From the NCBI RefSeq assembly GCF_900114625.1, contig NZ_FOZL01000001.1, positions 1,860,001-1,924,000 on the forward strand: a DNA stretch of 64,000 nt, in the 5' to 3' direction. The stretch's first letter is position 1. Every line of letters starts with the position of its first letter. A program made the translations under genes and the position numbers. Below, one piece after another: positions 11,742 to 20,772 of the stretch. Source of the DNA: Granulicella pectinivorans (lineage in GTDB: Bacteria > Acidobacteriota > Terriglobia > Terriglobales > Acidobacteriaceae). The notes under the pieces were generated by a model. It was not told the origin of the DNA and searched no databases. It saw nothing but the letters and a program-made list of their open reading frames with translations.

Positions 11742-13973
11742 CTAGGCGATCAAGGGGCGCAAAGCTACCTTGCCATCCTTGGCATAGAAACCGAAGCGCG
11801 AATCGTACACGTTGCTCGCCCCCTCGCGGAGGGTCCACAGCGTCTCGAAGCGTGTGCTCTCCCTGCCCGGTTCGAATACGGGTTCAAGCCAGCCGGCGGC
11901 GAAGATTGCATCGAACTGCCGTTCGCGCAGCCCCACCGTGAACCGTTGAAGCGTGCGAAATCCATCGCGCGTCGGGCCGGAACGGCGCATCTCCGCTACC
12001 AGCCCGTGAGCCTCGCCATACGAAGCCACCACGCTGATCGTCGCCTCATCGATCATGCGAAAGTGCTCGGCGACAGCAGGAAAGTCGAGATCGTCCTCCA
12101 TCTTGAGAAGACCATGCAAGTCGGTCTCCTGCTTCCTGAAGACGCGACGAGCGTACGCGGGGAAGAGGTGCGGGTCCTGCAGATCCGGATCGGTGCCTTC
12201 AAAGTAAGTCAGCGCTACATCGCGACCCAGTCTCGGCGAACCCGGTGGTGGTGGCGAGTCAACGACCGTACCTTCCGCGGTGCGTTTACCCGCTCGATAC
12301 ACCAGGAAGCGGCCTGGGGATGACAAGCGAAGCTCCCGGTTGCAGCGGCCTGCGGCTTGGGCCAACGTCTCCAGCCCCGCAAGCGCGCGGAAGACAACGG
12401 GAAAATCAATATCGACGCCGGCCTCAATGAGCTGCGTCGCCACCAGCAGACAGGGCTTGCCATGCAGAAGACGGCGGCGCGCCTCATCAAGCACCACCGT
12501 ACGATGCTCCGCACACATCGCAGCCGAAAGATGAAGACAGTCGTGACCTAACAACTCCGCCAGATCGGCCGCATCCTCCCGACGGTGTGTGATGACGAGA
12601 GCGGTCGGATGCATACCGACCGCAACGGCGAGATCCTCCGGAGCCAGCGGAACACACAGGTCGCCGAGCCGCTCCATCGTGAAGCGGTTCCGGACTGAGG
12701 CAAAGTGCCGTTCGGGCTCTGGGACTATCTCCGTCATCGACATCTGGACTGAAGGATTGAGAATGCTCTTTGCGCTGGTCAGCAAGGGCTGGGTCGCGGT
12801 CATATGCACCACGGTCGTGCCAAACTGCTCCACCAGACGCTTCAGCACGGCATGGATCGGCTGTAGCAGCCCGACGGGAAAGGTTTGCACCTCGTCAAGC
12901 AGGACGACGCTTTGAGCGATGCGATGCAGCTTGCGGCACGGTCTCTTATGCGCCGCGTGAAGGCTCTCGAGTAACTGCACGTTGGTTGTGACGATCACCG
13001 GTGCGTCCCAGTTCTCGGAGGCTTGGCGATTGCGGTCCGTATCCTGCGTGGGCGTGAGGTTGGAGTGGTGCTCCAGGACATTATGCTCACCCAGCGTCTG
13101 CCGATAGACCTTTGCCGTCTGCTCGAGGATGGAGGTATAGGGAGCCACCACAATGACGCGTCGTAGTCCATGCTCTACGGCATGATGCAACGCGAAGGCC
13201 AGCCCGCTCAGCGTCTTGCCTCCGCCGGTTGGGACCGTAAGCGTAAAGGCTCCGACGGGCGCAGCGGCGTTTGTAACGCAGGCTTTGTAGACTTGCCGGC
13301 GCATGTCGGCGAGTGCGTGTTCGGCGGGGCTGCCTGCTCTCGTCGCCGAGTCTGCGATCCTCGCTTCGCAGGCGGCACGGACGAGATCTCGGAGCGCCGG
13401 CAAGGAATCGCCGTTTGCGGCACGTTCGTACCCTCTATCCCACCGCTCTGTGTCGAGAAGATCCGCGTCGATCAGCGCGGAGAAGAGCATACGCACGGCA
13501 AGTGCGGAGAGCGTCCTCGGCGAGGTTGGGAACTCCAACTCCAACTCCGCGGGAACACCACCCCGGCGCGCAGCCTCAAGCAGCGGCATACCGCGCTGCC
13601 GGGTTACGTCGAAGATCGCATGGGAAGATTTCAGAGCGCCATGATGCGCCTCGATTGCCAGCGCCAGCAGCAAAGCGCGCGCATCGGTGTCTGAGAAGCG
13701 TTCGAGCGCCAGTGCCGCACCAGCCGCAGAATGAGGTACCGAAGAGAATTTCAGGTTGCTCTCGTTCGAGGCCTCGGGCTGAGAGCCTAGATAGAGCTGA
13801 AACGCAGATTGATATTTTCCGAGATCATGCCACCGCCCAGCGGTGAGCGCGAGCGATTGCAGATCCGGAGGGGCGAAGCGACTCGCTAGATCTCCAACTC
13901 TTTGCAGATGTTCTTCCAAGAGCTGCCAGGTAGAAGGGTCTCGATCCGATCGGGTGTGCGCGAAGGTGAGCAT
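11742..13973 (-). CDS. cas3: CRISPR-associated nuclease-helicase Cas3 (HD plus DExH/D helicase)
   Basis: This 743-residue effector degrades Cascade-bound DNA. The HD nuclease is N-terminal, with H22, the H49-D50 pair in GRWHDLGKYQ, H81 and H110/H111 as likely metal ligands. The helicase follows: Walker A TGGGKT (249-254), DEVQ box (360-363), MTATQP (391-396) and a motif VI-like QAAGRCNRE. All catalytic elements are present, so the enzyme should be functional. It is the first gene of the cas operon. A 103-base gap separates it from cas5c, the largest gap in the operon, so a secondary promoter there is possible. Confidence 0.97.
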   Translation of the reverse strand: MLTFAHTRSDRDPSTWQLLEEHLQRVGDLASRFAPPDLQSLALTAGRWHDLGKYQSAFQLYLGSQPEASNESNLKFSSVPHSAAGAALALERFSDTDARALLLALAIEAHHGALKSSHAIFDVTRQRGMPLLEAARRGGVPAELELEFPTSPRTLSALAVRMLFSALIDADLLDTERWDRGYERAANGDSLPALRDLVRAACEARIADSATRAGSPAEHALADMRRQVYKACVTNAAAPVGAFTLTVPTGGGKTLSGLAFALHHAVEHGLRRVIVVAPYTSILEQTAKVYRQTLGEHNVLEHHSNLTPTQDTDRNRQASENWDAPVIVTTNVQLLESLHAAHKRPCRKLHRIAQSVVLLDEVQTFPVGLLQPIHAVLKRLVEQFGTTVVHMTATQPLLTSAKSILNPSVQMSMTEIVPEPERHFASVRNRFTMERLGDLCVPLAPEDLAVAVGMHPTALVITHRREDAADLAELLGHDCLHLSAAMCAEHRTVVLDEARRRLLHGKPCLLVATQLIEAGVDIDFPVVFRALAGLETLAQAAGRCNRELRLSSPGRFLVYRAGKRTAEGTVVDSPPPPGSPRLGRDVALTYFEGTDPDLQDPHLFPAYARRVFRKQETDLHGLLKMEDDLDFPAVAEHFRMIDEATISVVASYGEAHGLVAEMRRSGPTRDGFRTLQRFTVGLRERQFDAIFAAGWLEPVFEPGRESTRFETLWTLREGASNVYDSRFGFYAKDGKVALRPLIA

Positions 13974-14043
13974 GGATCATAGTCTAGGGCGTTAACATTC
14001 AGAGATACTGAAGTGACGATGTTTTACTCTCCGGCAGACTGTC

Positions 14044-14070
14044 CCATGGCACTCGAGACGGGTGCCATGG
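14044..14070. promoter_or_regulatory. Palindrome upstream of the cas operon
   Basis: Arms CCATGGCAC and GTGCCATGG are perfect 9-bp inverted repeats around a 9-base spacer, about 70 bases upstream of the cas3 start. The position and dyad form suit an operator for a dimeric regulator of the cas operon. No T-run follows in either direction, so a terminator is less likely. No regulator gene is adjacent. Confidence 0.4.
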
Positions 14071-14440
14071 TGAGGACCACGCTGCTCGACGCTAGGGTGA
14101 AGATTGGATCTTCGGGGATGGTGTGTCATTTCTTCTCCCGATGCGAAGCAGCGTTTTGGCTTTCTTGAACTTCCGGATGCCTCTAGCAGGGACCCCTTTG
14201 GGTCACCTCGGAGGCTTTATGAACCTGAGACTGTACCACATCAATCGCCAGTTCGACCTTCTCTCTATCCGCGCCGCCCGTTGCAAGTCGGGGCAGTGCC
14301 GCGACTCTTTGCTTCGGCGGATCGAATGTCTCAATGTCGCCCACCACTTCATCCTGGATTGAGCGGCCTGGATTACCGATAGATCGAATCAATTTCACGC
14401 TGCACTAACAACAGCCGCCAGCGGCGGCTCGTGCGCGGAG
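14071..14440. other. Gene-free stretch between cas operon and integrase remnant
   Basis: About 370 bases with short ORFs on both strands, none with a convincing ribosome-binding site, domain or codon pattern. A small GCCGCC-AGC-GGCGGC hairpin lies at about 14414-14428. I see no tRNA or recognisable gene remnant. It may include the left edge of the integrase-bearing element. Confidence 0.4.
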
Positions 14441-14478
14441 ATTTGCCGCTAGAACGCCCCGGCGGGGCAGCGGCAAAT
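14441..14478. other. Long hairpin at the 3' end of the integrase remnant
   Basis: The arms ATTTGCCGCT and AGCGGCAAAT (10 bp, perfect) enclose a second stem GCCCC-GGC-GGGGC. Neither side carries a strong T-run, so this could be a weak terminator for the minus-strand integrase or a recombination-site structure. The integrase reading frame ends inside it at 14449. Confidence 0.45.
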
Positions 14479-16069
14479 CAAAAATTTCAGTGAGGAGAGT
14501 CCGGGCCGGACATGGGGACTATTACCTCCCTGCGTCAGTCTCCGCCAGCGGCTCCGGCTAAAGACGGCTTCGGGAGGTTCACGGTCAGCGCGGCCTCTGG
14601 CGCTGACCTCGGTTGCCTTTATCGTGCGTCTCCGCCGCCTTCGATGCCCTGGCTTGGTCTCGTCCGGCTGCGGCAGTTCCCATCCAGCCATGCCCTGCAA
14701 CACGCGATCGGCATGCTTGATGGTGTTCACATGTCCATAGTGGCTTTCGATCATGTGGACGGAGGTTACCATCTGCTCGCAAGGAAATACACGTCCACGC
14801 CTTCCTGCAAGCGGAGTGTGGCATACGTGTGCCGGAAGCAATAAGTCGAGCGTGGCACACCCTGCGTGCCTTCGCGCAGATTTGCTTCGTTCAGTAAGTC
14901 GGCAATCAGGCTGCTGCAAAGAGTTTTTGCAGGCTTGCCTGTGATGTTGGTAGACACGCGGTCGTCCTTTTCCGTAGCTTTGGAAATCGCACGGATGCCT
15001 TCTAAATATTCTCCGACGCTCTTGGGAGCTACCAGCTTGCGCGATTTGCCCTTGCCTTGCACGAACAAGACAACAATCTCGCGGCCCTCCCGGTCTTTTG
15101 CAGGCATGATGTCGCGCCAGCGGAGATTCTTCATCTCCGCCGCCCCATGCCGGTATTGCAGGCGATCAAAATCATGTTGTAGGTAACAGTCCGATACCAG
15201 ACGCTCGAAGGCTTGTCAGCCTCGCCCATCCACTTTCGGCCTACGGTGTGGAGCTTGCGATATTCCTCCAGCGTGAACTCGTCACGCCGCATAGTCTTGA
15301 GCTTCGGGCGCTCGTCGAAACGCTGGCTTGCTGGGACATAGCGTTTCTTCACCGCGTAGTTCATCACCGCGCCGAAGATGGACATCTCGAAGCGGATGGT
15401 GGAGTCGCTGATGAAAGGAACTACCCGTTCTTCGGAAGGTTTGATTTCAATTGGCTTCAGTACTCTGATGCCCAAGGTTCGTTAAACCTTGGTGCGGCGC
15501 TCTGCTTCATGGTCCGCGAAGGATTGCACTGCGTCGGCGGTAACTTCCCGGACGCCGTTGCGCCGGTCTCCCGCCGCCATGCCGGATAGCCGCCCCAGCG
15601 TTCGTCACCGATAAGATGGATCTGCGTGGAAGCCGCGTACCGATCTAGGGTGCTCTCGATGACGGCACGGAGTTTCTTGGGCCGAGCGGAGCTGATCTCT
15701 CCACGCTTCGCCCGCGCTTCCTGCGTCAGCAGATACTCCCGAGCCACGTCACGGAAGGGACGATTGAACACAGGAACGTCATGCTGGATACGGAACCGCA
15801 CGTCAGCGTCTTGATCGAAGGCGCGTTCCCGCGCCGCTTCTCTATCAGTTGTTTTGAGCGAAACCGTCTTGTAGCGGTCGGCCTTCGGCATCTTCATGCG
15901 GCAGTACCACATCCGGTGGTCCACGTCGCCGCGTCGGAAAAGAATCAGGCCGGGTTTCAGCTCCTCTTTCTCGGTAACAAAGGCGTATTCGCCTCCATCG
16001 TTTGACTGGTTCTGTACAGATTCCGTGTAGATTAGTCGTGCAAGCCATTGATTCTTCGTAGCCGTGCAT
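14449..16069 (-). pseudogene. Tyrosine recombinase/integrase, multiply frameshifted
   Basis: Four consecutive minus-strand pieces in different frames reconstruct one phage-type integrase. An N-terminal part includes the segment RYKTVSLKTTDREAARERAF (about 15850-16060). A core-binding part is rich in EMSIFGAVMNYAVKKRY (15131-15475). A catalytic part holds CFRHTYATLRLQEGVD (14766-15134). A last piece, in another frame, holds the catalytic tyrosine in MIESHYGHVNTIKHADRVLQG (near 14690). At least three frameshifts separate them, near 15475, 15130 and 14775, and the region around the first catalytic Arg is disrupted (GMGRRR where an RPAEM-like motif is expected). The gene can no longer make a working enzyme. 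It marks the right edge of the CRISPR-bearing island. Confidence 0.9.
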
Positions 16070-16233
16070 ACTCTTACAGAAAATGATGTGCTTTATTTCT
16101 AGTTATTTATGACACATTTCTCGTCCTGAGCGAAGCGAAATGCAGGCACAGATCATCGAACGGAGCGGACAATCTCCCTCTGCGATAACCGTTTGAATCT
16201 CGTATTTCGCTCGTGTTGTTGTCTGTTCTTGCT

Positions 16234-16267
16234 GTTGCCTTTTTTTGTCATCCCCGCGAGGGATCTG
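16234..16267 (-). repeat. REP-like hairpin motif, copy 1
   Basis: Read on the minus strand this is GCAGATCCCTCGCGGGGATG followed by ACA, an A-run and GGCAAC. It overlaps the 3' end of the DNA methyltransferase gene and matches copies at 39881-39917 and 41048-41088. The ATCCC/GGGAT arms form a short stem-loop. Confidence 0.55.
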
Positions 16268-17159
16268 CTTTTGCCTTCGCAGTTGTTCTTGCCTTTGCCT
16301 TAGCCACCCGCTTCTTCACCACATCCACCGCGGCCCCAAACCTCTCCAGCCTCTTCCCCATTACCGCCACGGCGTCCTTACTCTCATCCACCATCAAAAA
16401 GCTTCGCCCCAGCTTACCCGCCGCCTCCCCCGTCGTCCCGCTCCCCGCAAAGAAATCCAGCACCCGATCCCCCGGACTGGAATGCACCCGCACAATCCTC
16501 TCCAGCACCCCCAGAGGCTTCTGCGTCGCATACCCCGTCTTCTCCTTGCCCGTAGGAGACACGATCGTATGCCACCACACATCCGTCGGCAGCTTCCCCT
16601 TCGCCGCCTTCTTCGCCCCCACCAGCTTCGGAGCCATGTACTCAATGCGGTCGCACTCGTCCAGGTGGAACGTGTACTTCTTCGGGTCCTTCGTGTACCA
16701 GAGAATCGTGTCGTGCTTCGCCGGCCACTTCGTCTTCGACCGCGCCCCATAGTCGTACGCCCAGATGATCTCGTTCTGAAAACACTCCCGCCCGAAGATC
16801 CCATCCAGCATCACCTTGCAGTAATGCACCTCGCGATAGTCGATATGGAAGAACAGCGACCCCGTCTTCGTCAGAATCCGGTGCGCCTCCACCATCCGCG
16901 GCCGTAGAAACCCCAGGTAGTCGTCGAACGTATCCGCATAGCCCGCCAGCCGCTCGCCCGCGACCGTCTTGAACCGCCTCCCGCCAAACCCGGTGCGATC
17001 CCCGTCCGCATCCGTAATCACCTTCATCGACTTCCGCATCTGCTGCCGCCCCGTGTTAAACGGCGGATCGACGTAGATCAGTTCCGCCGACGCGTCCTCG
17101 AGCCCCACCAGCACCGAAAGATTCTCGCCCTGCACAATCCTGTTCCCAATCGTGGTCAT
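16248..17159 (-). CDS. Site-specific DNA methyltransferase (beta-class, adenine N6 or cytosine N4)
   Basis: This 303-residue protein has the catalytic motif DPPF at residues 31-34 before the SAM-binding motif FAGSGTT at 237-243, the order that defines beta-class amino-methyltransferases (compare Mod/CcrM-like enzymes). The tail after residue 270 is Lys/Ala-rich and may bind DNA. No restriction endonuclease gene is adjacent, so it is either an orphan regulatory methylase or the remains of a system. The gene is G-rich in its sense strand, consistent with the local skew, so it belongs to the chromosome rather than the island. Its start is divergent from the phosphatase gene. Confidence 0.9.
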   Translation of the reverse strand: MTTIGNRIVQGENLSVLVGLEDASAELIYVDPPFNTGRQQMRKSMKVITDADGDRTGFGGRRFKTVAGERLAGYADTFDDYLGFLRPRMVEAHRILTKTGSLFFHIDYREVHYCKVMLDGIFGRECFQNEIIWAYDYGARSKTKWPAKHDTILWYTKDPKKYTFHLDECDRIEYMAPKLVGAKKAAKGKLPTDVWWHTIVSPTGKEKTGYATQKPLGVLERIVRVHSSPGDRVLDFFAGSGTTGEAAGKLGRSFLMVDESKDAVAVMGKRLERFGAAVDVVKKRVAKAKARTTAKAKADPSRG

Positions 17160-17235
17160 GGACCCCCAGAATACGGCACGCTTTCATCCGGACGTCCTTC
17201 CGTGTATCGTTTCCCCCTGTACCCTCTTCCGACTT

Positions 17236-18057
17236 ATGGGCCTCAACGACTTCGTCTTCGCCATGTCCACCCATCGCGGTCGCGTCCGCGCCGGTAACGA
17301 GGACGCCTGCGACGCAGCTCCCGACCTCGCCACCTTCGTCGTCTGCGACGGCATGGGTGGTGCCCTGGCCGGCGAAATCGCCTCGCATCTCGCCACTCAG
17401 ACCTTCTTCGCCGTCCTCTCCGGCGCCATGCCCCCCATGGAGCCCTCCTCGGCGCAGGGCGGCAACGTCACCCCCGGCGACCGCCTCCGCGACGCCATCC
17501 GTACCGCCAACATCACCGTCTACCGCAAGGCCCACTCCTCCTACGAGTTCGAGGGCATGGGCACCACCCTCGTCAGCCTCACCATCGAGCTCCGCGCCCC
17601 CACCGCCCCCAGCGAAGAGGGCTTCCCCGACCCCGTCGGCACCCTCTGGATCGCCCACGTCGGCGACTCCCGCTGCTACCTCCACCGCTCCCGCCTCACC
17701 CACCTCATCACCTTCGACCACTCCGTCGTCGAGGAGCAGGTCCGCGCCGGCATGATCACCCGCGCCGAGGCCGAAACCTCCCCCCTCCGCCACGTCATCA
17801 CCCGCGCCGTGGGCTCCAGCCACCGCGTCGACCCCGAGATCCAGACCGTCGACGCCTACTCCGGCGACCTCCTCCTGCTCGCCTCCGACGGCCTCAACCG
17901 CGAACTCACCGACGAGGATATCGACCACTTCCTCGCCCAGGTCCCTCAGCCTCCCACCAAGGCCGATCTCAATGCCTGCTGCCAGCAGCTTATCGAGGCC
18001 GTGAACTACAACGGCGGCCACGACAACGTCACCGTCCTCCTCGTCCACGTCCGCTAG
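17236..18057 (+). CDS. PP2C-family serine/threonine protein phosphatase
   Basis: The 273-residue protein carries the metal-dependent phosphatase motifs in order: RAGNEDAC near the start, VVCDGMGG, an internal GDSRCYLHRS, LLASDGLN and HDNVTVLLVHVR at the end. The Asp residues of DGMGG, SDGL and HDN bind the two metal ions. I chose ATG 17236 (MGLNDFVFAMSTHRG). An in-frame codon at 17152 would overlap the divergent methyltransferase start and adds 28 residues not typical of the family. There is no kinase gene nearby. It is probably cytosolic and reverses Ser/Thr phosphorylation in signalling. Confidence 0.92.
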   Translation: MGLNDFVFAMSTHRGRVRAGNEDACDAAPDLATFVVCDGMGGALAGEIASHLATQTFFAVLSGAMPPMEPSSAQGGNVTPGDRLRDAIRTANITVYRKAHSSYEFEGMGTTLVSLTIELRAPTAPSEEGFPDPVGTLWIAHVGDSRCYLHRSRLTHLITFDHSVVEEQVRAGMITRAEAETSPLRHVITRAVGSSHRVDPEIQTVDAYSGDLLLLASDGLNRELTDEDIDHFLAQVPQPPTKADLNACCQQLIEAVNYNGGHDNVTVLLVHVR

Positions 18058-18256
18058 GCGCTGAATTCCACGCCGACCAACGGAGGCCCACGCGAAGCAG
18101 TCACGAGTCGCGAAGTGATCTCTCGCACGCACAGGGCCCGTCGGCAGGACCGCACTTTACTTATTCAAAACAAATCCCTTACGCCTTTCTTACAAACTTC
18201 GGCATAGCGTTGTGTCTGGCCGTGAACACAACCGTTCGAGGGCCAGATTGGAATGT

Positions 18257-19660
18257 ATGAAACGCTTTTCCGCAGGAATGACTACGCTTTTTGCCTTAGC
18301 CTCCACCCTGGTACTCTCCTCCCCAGCCCTCCCCCAAAGCCAGACGGAACCCACCGGAAACGTCTTCGAGCGCATCGCCAGCTACTACAAACACGACTGG
18401 AACAATACCCTCCCCGCCTCGGCCCCCGCCACCCGCAGGGCCCTTGACGCTCCCCTCGACGCCGCACCCTTTCCCAGCTCCGACTGGGGCTACGGCGGAT
18501 CCCCGATCATCGGCACCCCCGACGGCAACAGCTACCCCCTCATGACCGCGCTCAAGCACCCCAACAGCCGCGTCAAGGTCTATGGCTGGATCGCCCCAAG
18601 CTTCAACTACAGCACCTCGCACAAGAACAACTTCCCCGTCACCTACGACGTCTTCCCCAACTCCGTCGTCTTGAATCAGGCCGTCGTCTACGTAGAACGT
18701 CAACCCGACACCGTCCAGAACACCCACTTCGACTACGGCTTCCACCTCACTGCCCTCTACGGCAACGACTACCGCTTCACCACCGCCAAGGATTACTTCT
18801 CGCAGCAGCTCCTCCAAAAGAATCGCCGCTACGGCTTCGACCCCGTCCTCGAGTACCTGGACCTCTATTTCCCGGTGAAGCAGGGCCTCAACATCCGCAT
18901 CGGACGCTTCCTCTCCGTCCCCGGTATCGAGGCTCAGCTCGCGCCCAACAACTACAACATGACCCACTCGCTCCTCTACAGCATTGATCCCTTCACCGAC
19001 ACCGGCATCTACGGAACCCTGAAGCTCTCGAAACAGTGGATCGTCCAGCTCGGCGTCTCCGCCGGCCACGACGTAGCCCCCTGGTCCGACGACCGCAAGG
19101 CCTCCGGCATCGCCTGCCTCAACTACTCCACCGGCACCAACCACGACAACGTCTACGTCTGCGCCAACGGCATCAACGACGGCAAGTACGCCTACAACAA
19201 CCTGCAGGACTACGACGCCACCTGGTACCACCGCTTCAACGCCAAGTGGCACATGGCCACCGAGTCCTGGTACATGTACGAGCGTCAGGTCCCCAACGTA
19301 GCCGGCAACGTAGTCAACCCCATCACACCCGAGATCGGTGCCAACGGAGCCTTCTGCGCCCCCGGACAGCTCACCTGCACCGCGCCCGAGTACGCCATCG
19401 TCAACTACGTCAACAGGGAAGTGAACCCCCACCTGATGATCGGCTTCCGCTCCGACCTGCTCAACGACAAGAAGGGCCAGCGCACCGGCATCGCCACCAA
19501 GTACACCGAAAACACCCTCTACGCGACGAAGTACTTCGGCTCGAGCGTCATGCTCCGCCCCGAAATCCGCTTCGACCACTCCTGGGACAAGAAAGCCTAC
19601 GACAACGGCGCAGCCCGCAACCAGTTCTTCGCCGGAGCCGACCTCATCTACAAGTTCTAG
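18257..19660 (+). CDS. Outer-membrane beta-barrel porin, BBP2/OmpL-like
   Basis: The chosen ATG gives a classic signal peptide (MKRFSAGMTTLFALASTLVL, cleavage near PALPQ). The mature part is rich in alternating aromatic/polar strands, contains IRIGRFLSVPGIEAQLAPNN and many YDxxW/Y girdle patterns, and ends in a barrel-type C-terminal Phe (ADLIYKF). This fits the acidobacterial outer-membrane beta-barrel (BBP2) family of about 450-480 residues. A longer in-frame start at 18212 would hide the signal peptide. Two cysteine pairs in loops (about 290-390) may form disulfides. It stands alone and is followed by a hairpin. Confidence 0.85.
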   Translation: MKRFSAGMTTLFALASTLVLSSPALPQSQTEPTGNVFERIASYYKHDWNNTLPASAPATRRALDAPLDAAPFPSSDWGYGGSPIIGTPDGNSYPLMTALKHPNSRVKVYGWIAPSFNYSTSHKNNFPVTYDVFPNSVVLNQAVVYVERQPDTVQNTHFDYGFHLTALYGNDYRFTTAKDYFSQQLLQKNRRYGFDPVLEYLDLYFPVKQGLNIRIGRFLSVPGIEAQLAPNNYNMTHSLLYSIDPFTDTGIYGTLKLSKQWIVQLGVSAGHDVAPWSDDRKASGIACLNYSTGTNHDNVYVCANGINDGKYAYNNLQDYDATWYHRFNAKWHMATESWYMYERQVPNVAGNVVNPITPEIGANGAFCAPGQLTCTAPEYAIVNYVNREVNPHLMIGFRSDLLNDKKGQRTGIATKYTENTLYATKYFGSSVMLRPEIRFDHSWDKKAYDNGAARNQFFAGADLIYKF

Positions 19661-19707
19661 GCGCGCCTCTCCCTGCCATCCCTTTATCCCTCAGAAGCCC
19701 AAAAAGC

Positions 19708-19737
19708 CCGGGCACAGAACATCTGTTCTGCGCCCGG
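19708..19737 (-). terminator. Intrinsic terminator of the ArsR/SRPBCC operon
   Basis: CCGGGC-A-CAGAAC stem, ATCT loop, GTTCTG-C-GCCCGG. On the minus strand it is followed by five T bases, so it ends minus-strand transcription. It may also help stop the convergent porin transcript. Confidence 0.75.
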
Positions 19738-19756
19738 CCCAACCCTTGGCAACGGA

Positions 19757-20266
19757 CTACTGCGCCTGCACGAGCCCCGCAAGAACCTCGGCAAGTTTGT
19801 CGAGTATCTGGATCCAGCCCTCCATCTGACCGCTGTTCTTCGCGCTCTCCAGCGGCTCATTGCCAATGAAGGTGAGCCTCGTCTGGCCGTTTCCAAGATC
19901 CTCAAAGAGGGTCACGTCGTACGCCCCGTCGATGGCCTCGTGTTCGATGCCCAGCTCCGCAGGATCGATCTTGTTTCCCTCCGCGTCCGAAAAGTACATC
20001 GAGGAAACGATCTTCTCGTGCACCACAATCTCGTGGTACTCACTCGCATTCCAGAACTCCTGCCCATCCGGAGCTCTCATGCAGCAGAGAAGTCTTCCCC
20101 CCACACGAAAATCCATCTTGCAAACGGGTGCCGTAAAGCCCTTCGGCCCCCACCACTGCATCACGTACTTCGGGTCCGTCCACGCCTTCCAAACCAGCTC
20201 GCGTGGGGCATCGTAAATTCGTGTAACGACCATCCGCTCTATCTCGTTACCTGCGCTCTCTTGCAT
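19757..20266 (-). CDS. SRPBCC (AHSA1/START-like) domain protein
   Basis: The 169-residue sequence follows the AHSA1 pattern: RIYDAPRELVWKAWTDP, MQWWGPKGFTAP, DFRVGGRLLCCMRAPDGQEF and a C-terminal GWIQILDKLAEVL helix. These proteins form a hydrophobic-ligand-binding helix-grip cavity. The start overlaps the preceding ArsR regulator by 20 bases, the common ArsR-AHSA1 arrangement in which the regulator controls its partner. The substrate is unknown. Confidence 0.92.
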   Translation of the reverse strand: MQESAGNEIERMVVTRIYDAPRELVWKAWTDPKYVMQWWGPKGFTAPVCKMDFRVGGRLLCCMRAPDGQEFWNASEYHEIVVHEKIVSSMYFSDAEGNKIDPAELGIEHEAIDGAYDVTLFEDLGNGQTRLTFIGNEPLESAKNSGQMEGWIQILDKLAEVLAGLVQAQ

Positions 20267-20600
20267 CTTTGGCCTCCGCCTTTTTCATTTCACTCACGAC
20301 CACATCCAGCTTGTCGAAACTCTCTTCCCAGAACCGCCGATAGCTCATCGCCCACTCGCTGACCGTCTTGATCGCCTCCGGCCGCAGCATGCACACACTC
20401 TCTCGCCCACGCTTCGTCTTCACGACAATCCGCGCCCGTACCAGGGAGGCGATATGTTTTGAAATCATCTGCTGCGAGAGTGCAAACGGTTCCGTCAATC
20501 CACGTACCGAAGCAGGCCCAACCGAGAGACGTTCGATCATCGCCCGACGGGTGGGATCCGATAAAGCTGCAAAGGTAGTACCCAATTGATCCACAACCAA
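20247..20600 (-). CDS. ArsR-family winged-helix transcriptional regulator
   Basis: This 117-residue protein opens with LGTTFAALSDPTRRAMIERL and contains the recognition helix segment FALSQQMISKHIASLVRARI, typical of ArsR/SmtB regulators that pair with AHSA1 proteins. The metal-binding cysteines of ArsR proper are absent, so it probably does not sense metals. It most likely autoregulates this two-gene operon. The promoter should lie in 20601-20772, the divergent gap shared with the dehydrogenase gene. Confidence 0.92.
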   Translation of the reverse strand: MVVDQLGTTFAALSDPTRRAMIERLSVGPASVRGLTEPFALSQQMISKHIASLVRARIVVKTKRGRESVCMLRPEAIKTVSEWAMSYRRFWEESFDKLDVVVSEMKKAEAKDARERR

Positions 20601-20772
20601 ATAGTAGTGGGTTTTCCCCCACGGTCAAGAAGAAAGTTCGCAACTCCTGTTCCCGCAACCTATATCCGCGAAATCGTCATCTCGTCCGCAGTCAAAATAA
20701 GCCTGATTCCAAGGAAGGCACCAACGCTCCCCCACAGGCCAACCCACCCCTCACCCTGCTAAACTCCCCCCA

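Noticed and set aside
14104..14398. Short ORFs of 70-92 residues on both strands after the cas operon
   Set aside because: No ribosome-binding site, no family, and mutually overlapping frames; treated as non-coding.
15845..16069. 74-residue minus-strand ORF at the start of the integrase
   Set aside because: The correct integrase frame in this stretch is a different one. At most its first codons are part of the pseudogene.
18296..19579. 427-residue minus-strand ORF opposite the porin gene
   Set aside because: Low-complexity Val/Gly/Asp composition, no ribosome-binding site, antisense to a signal-peptide-bearing porin.
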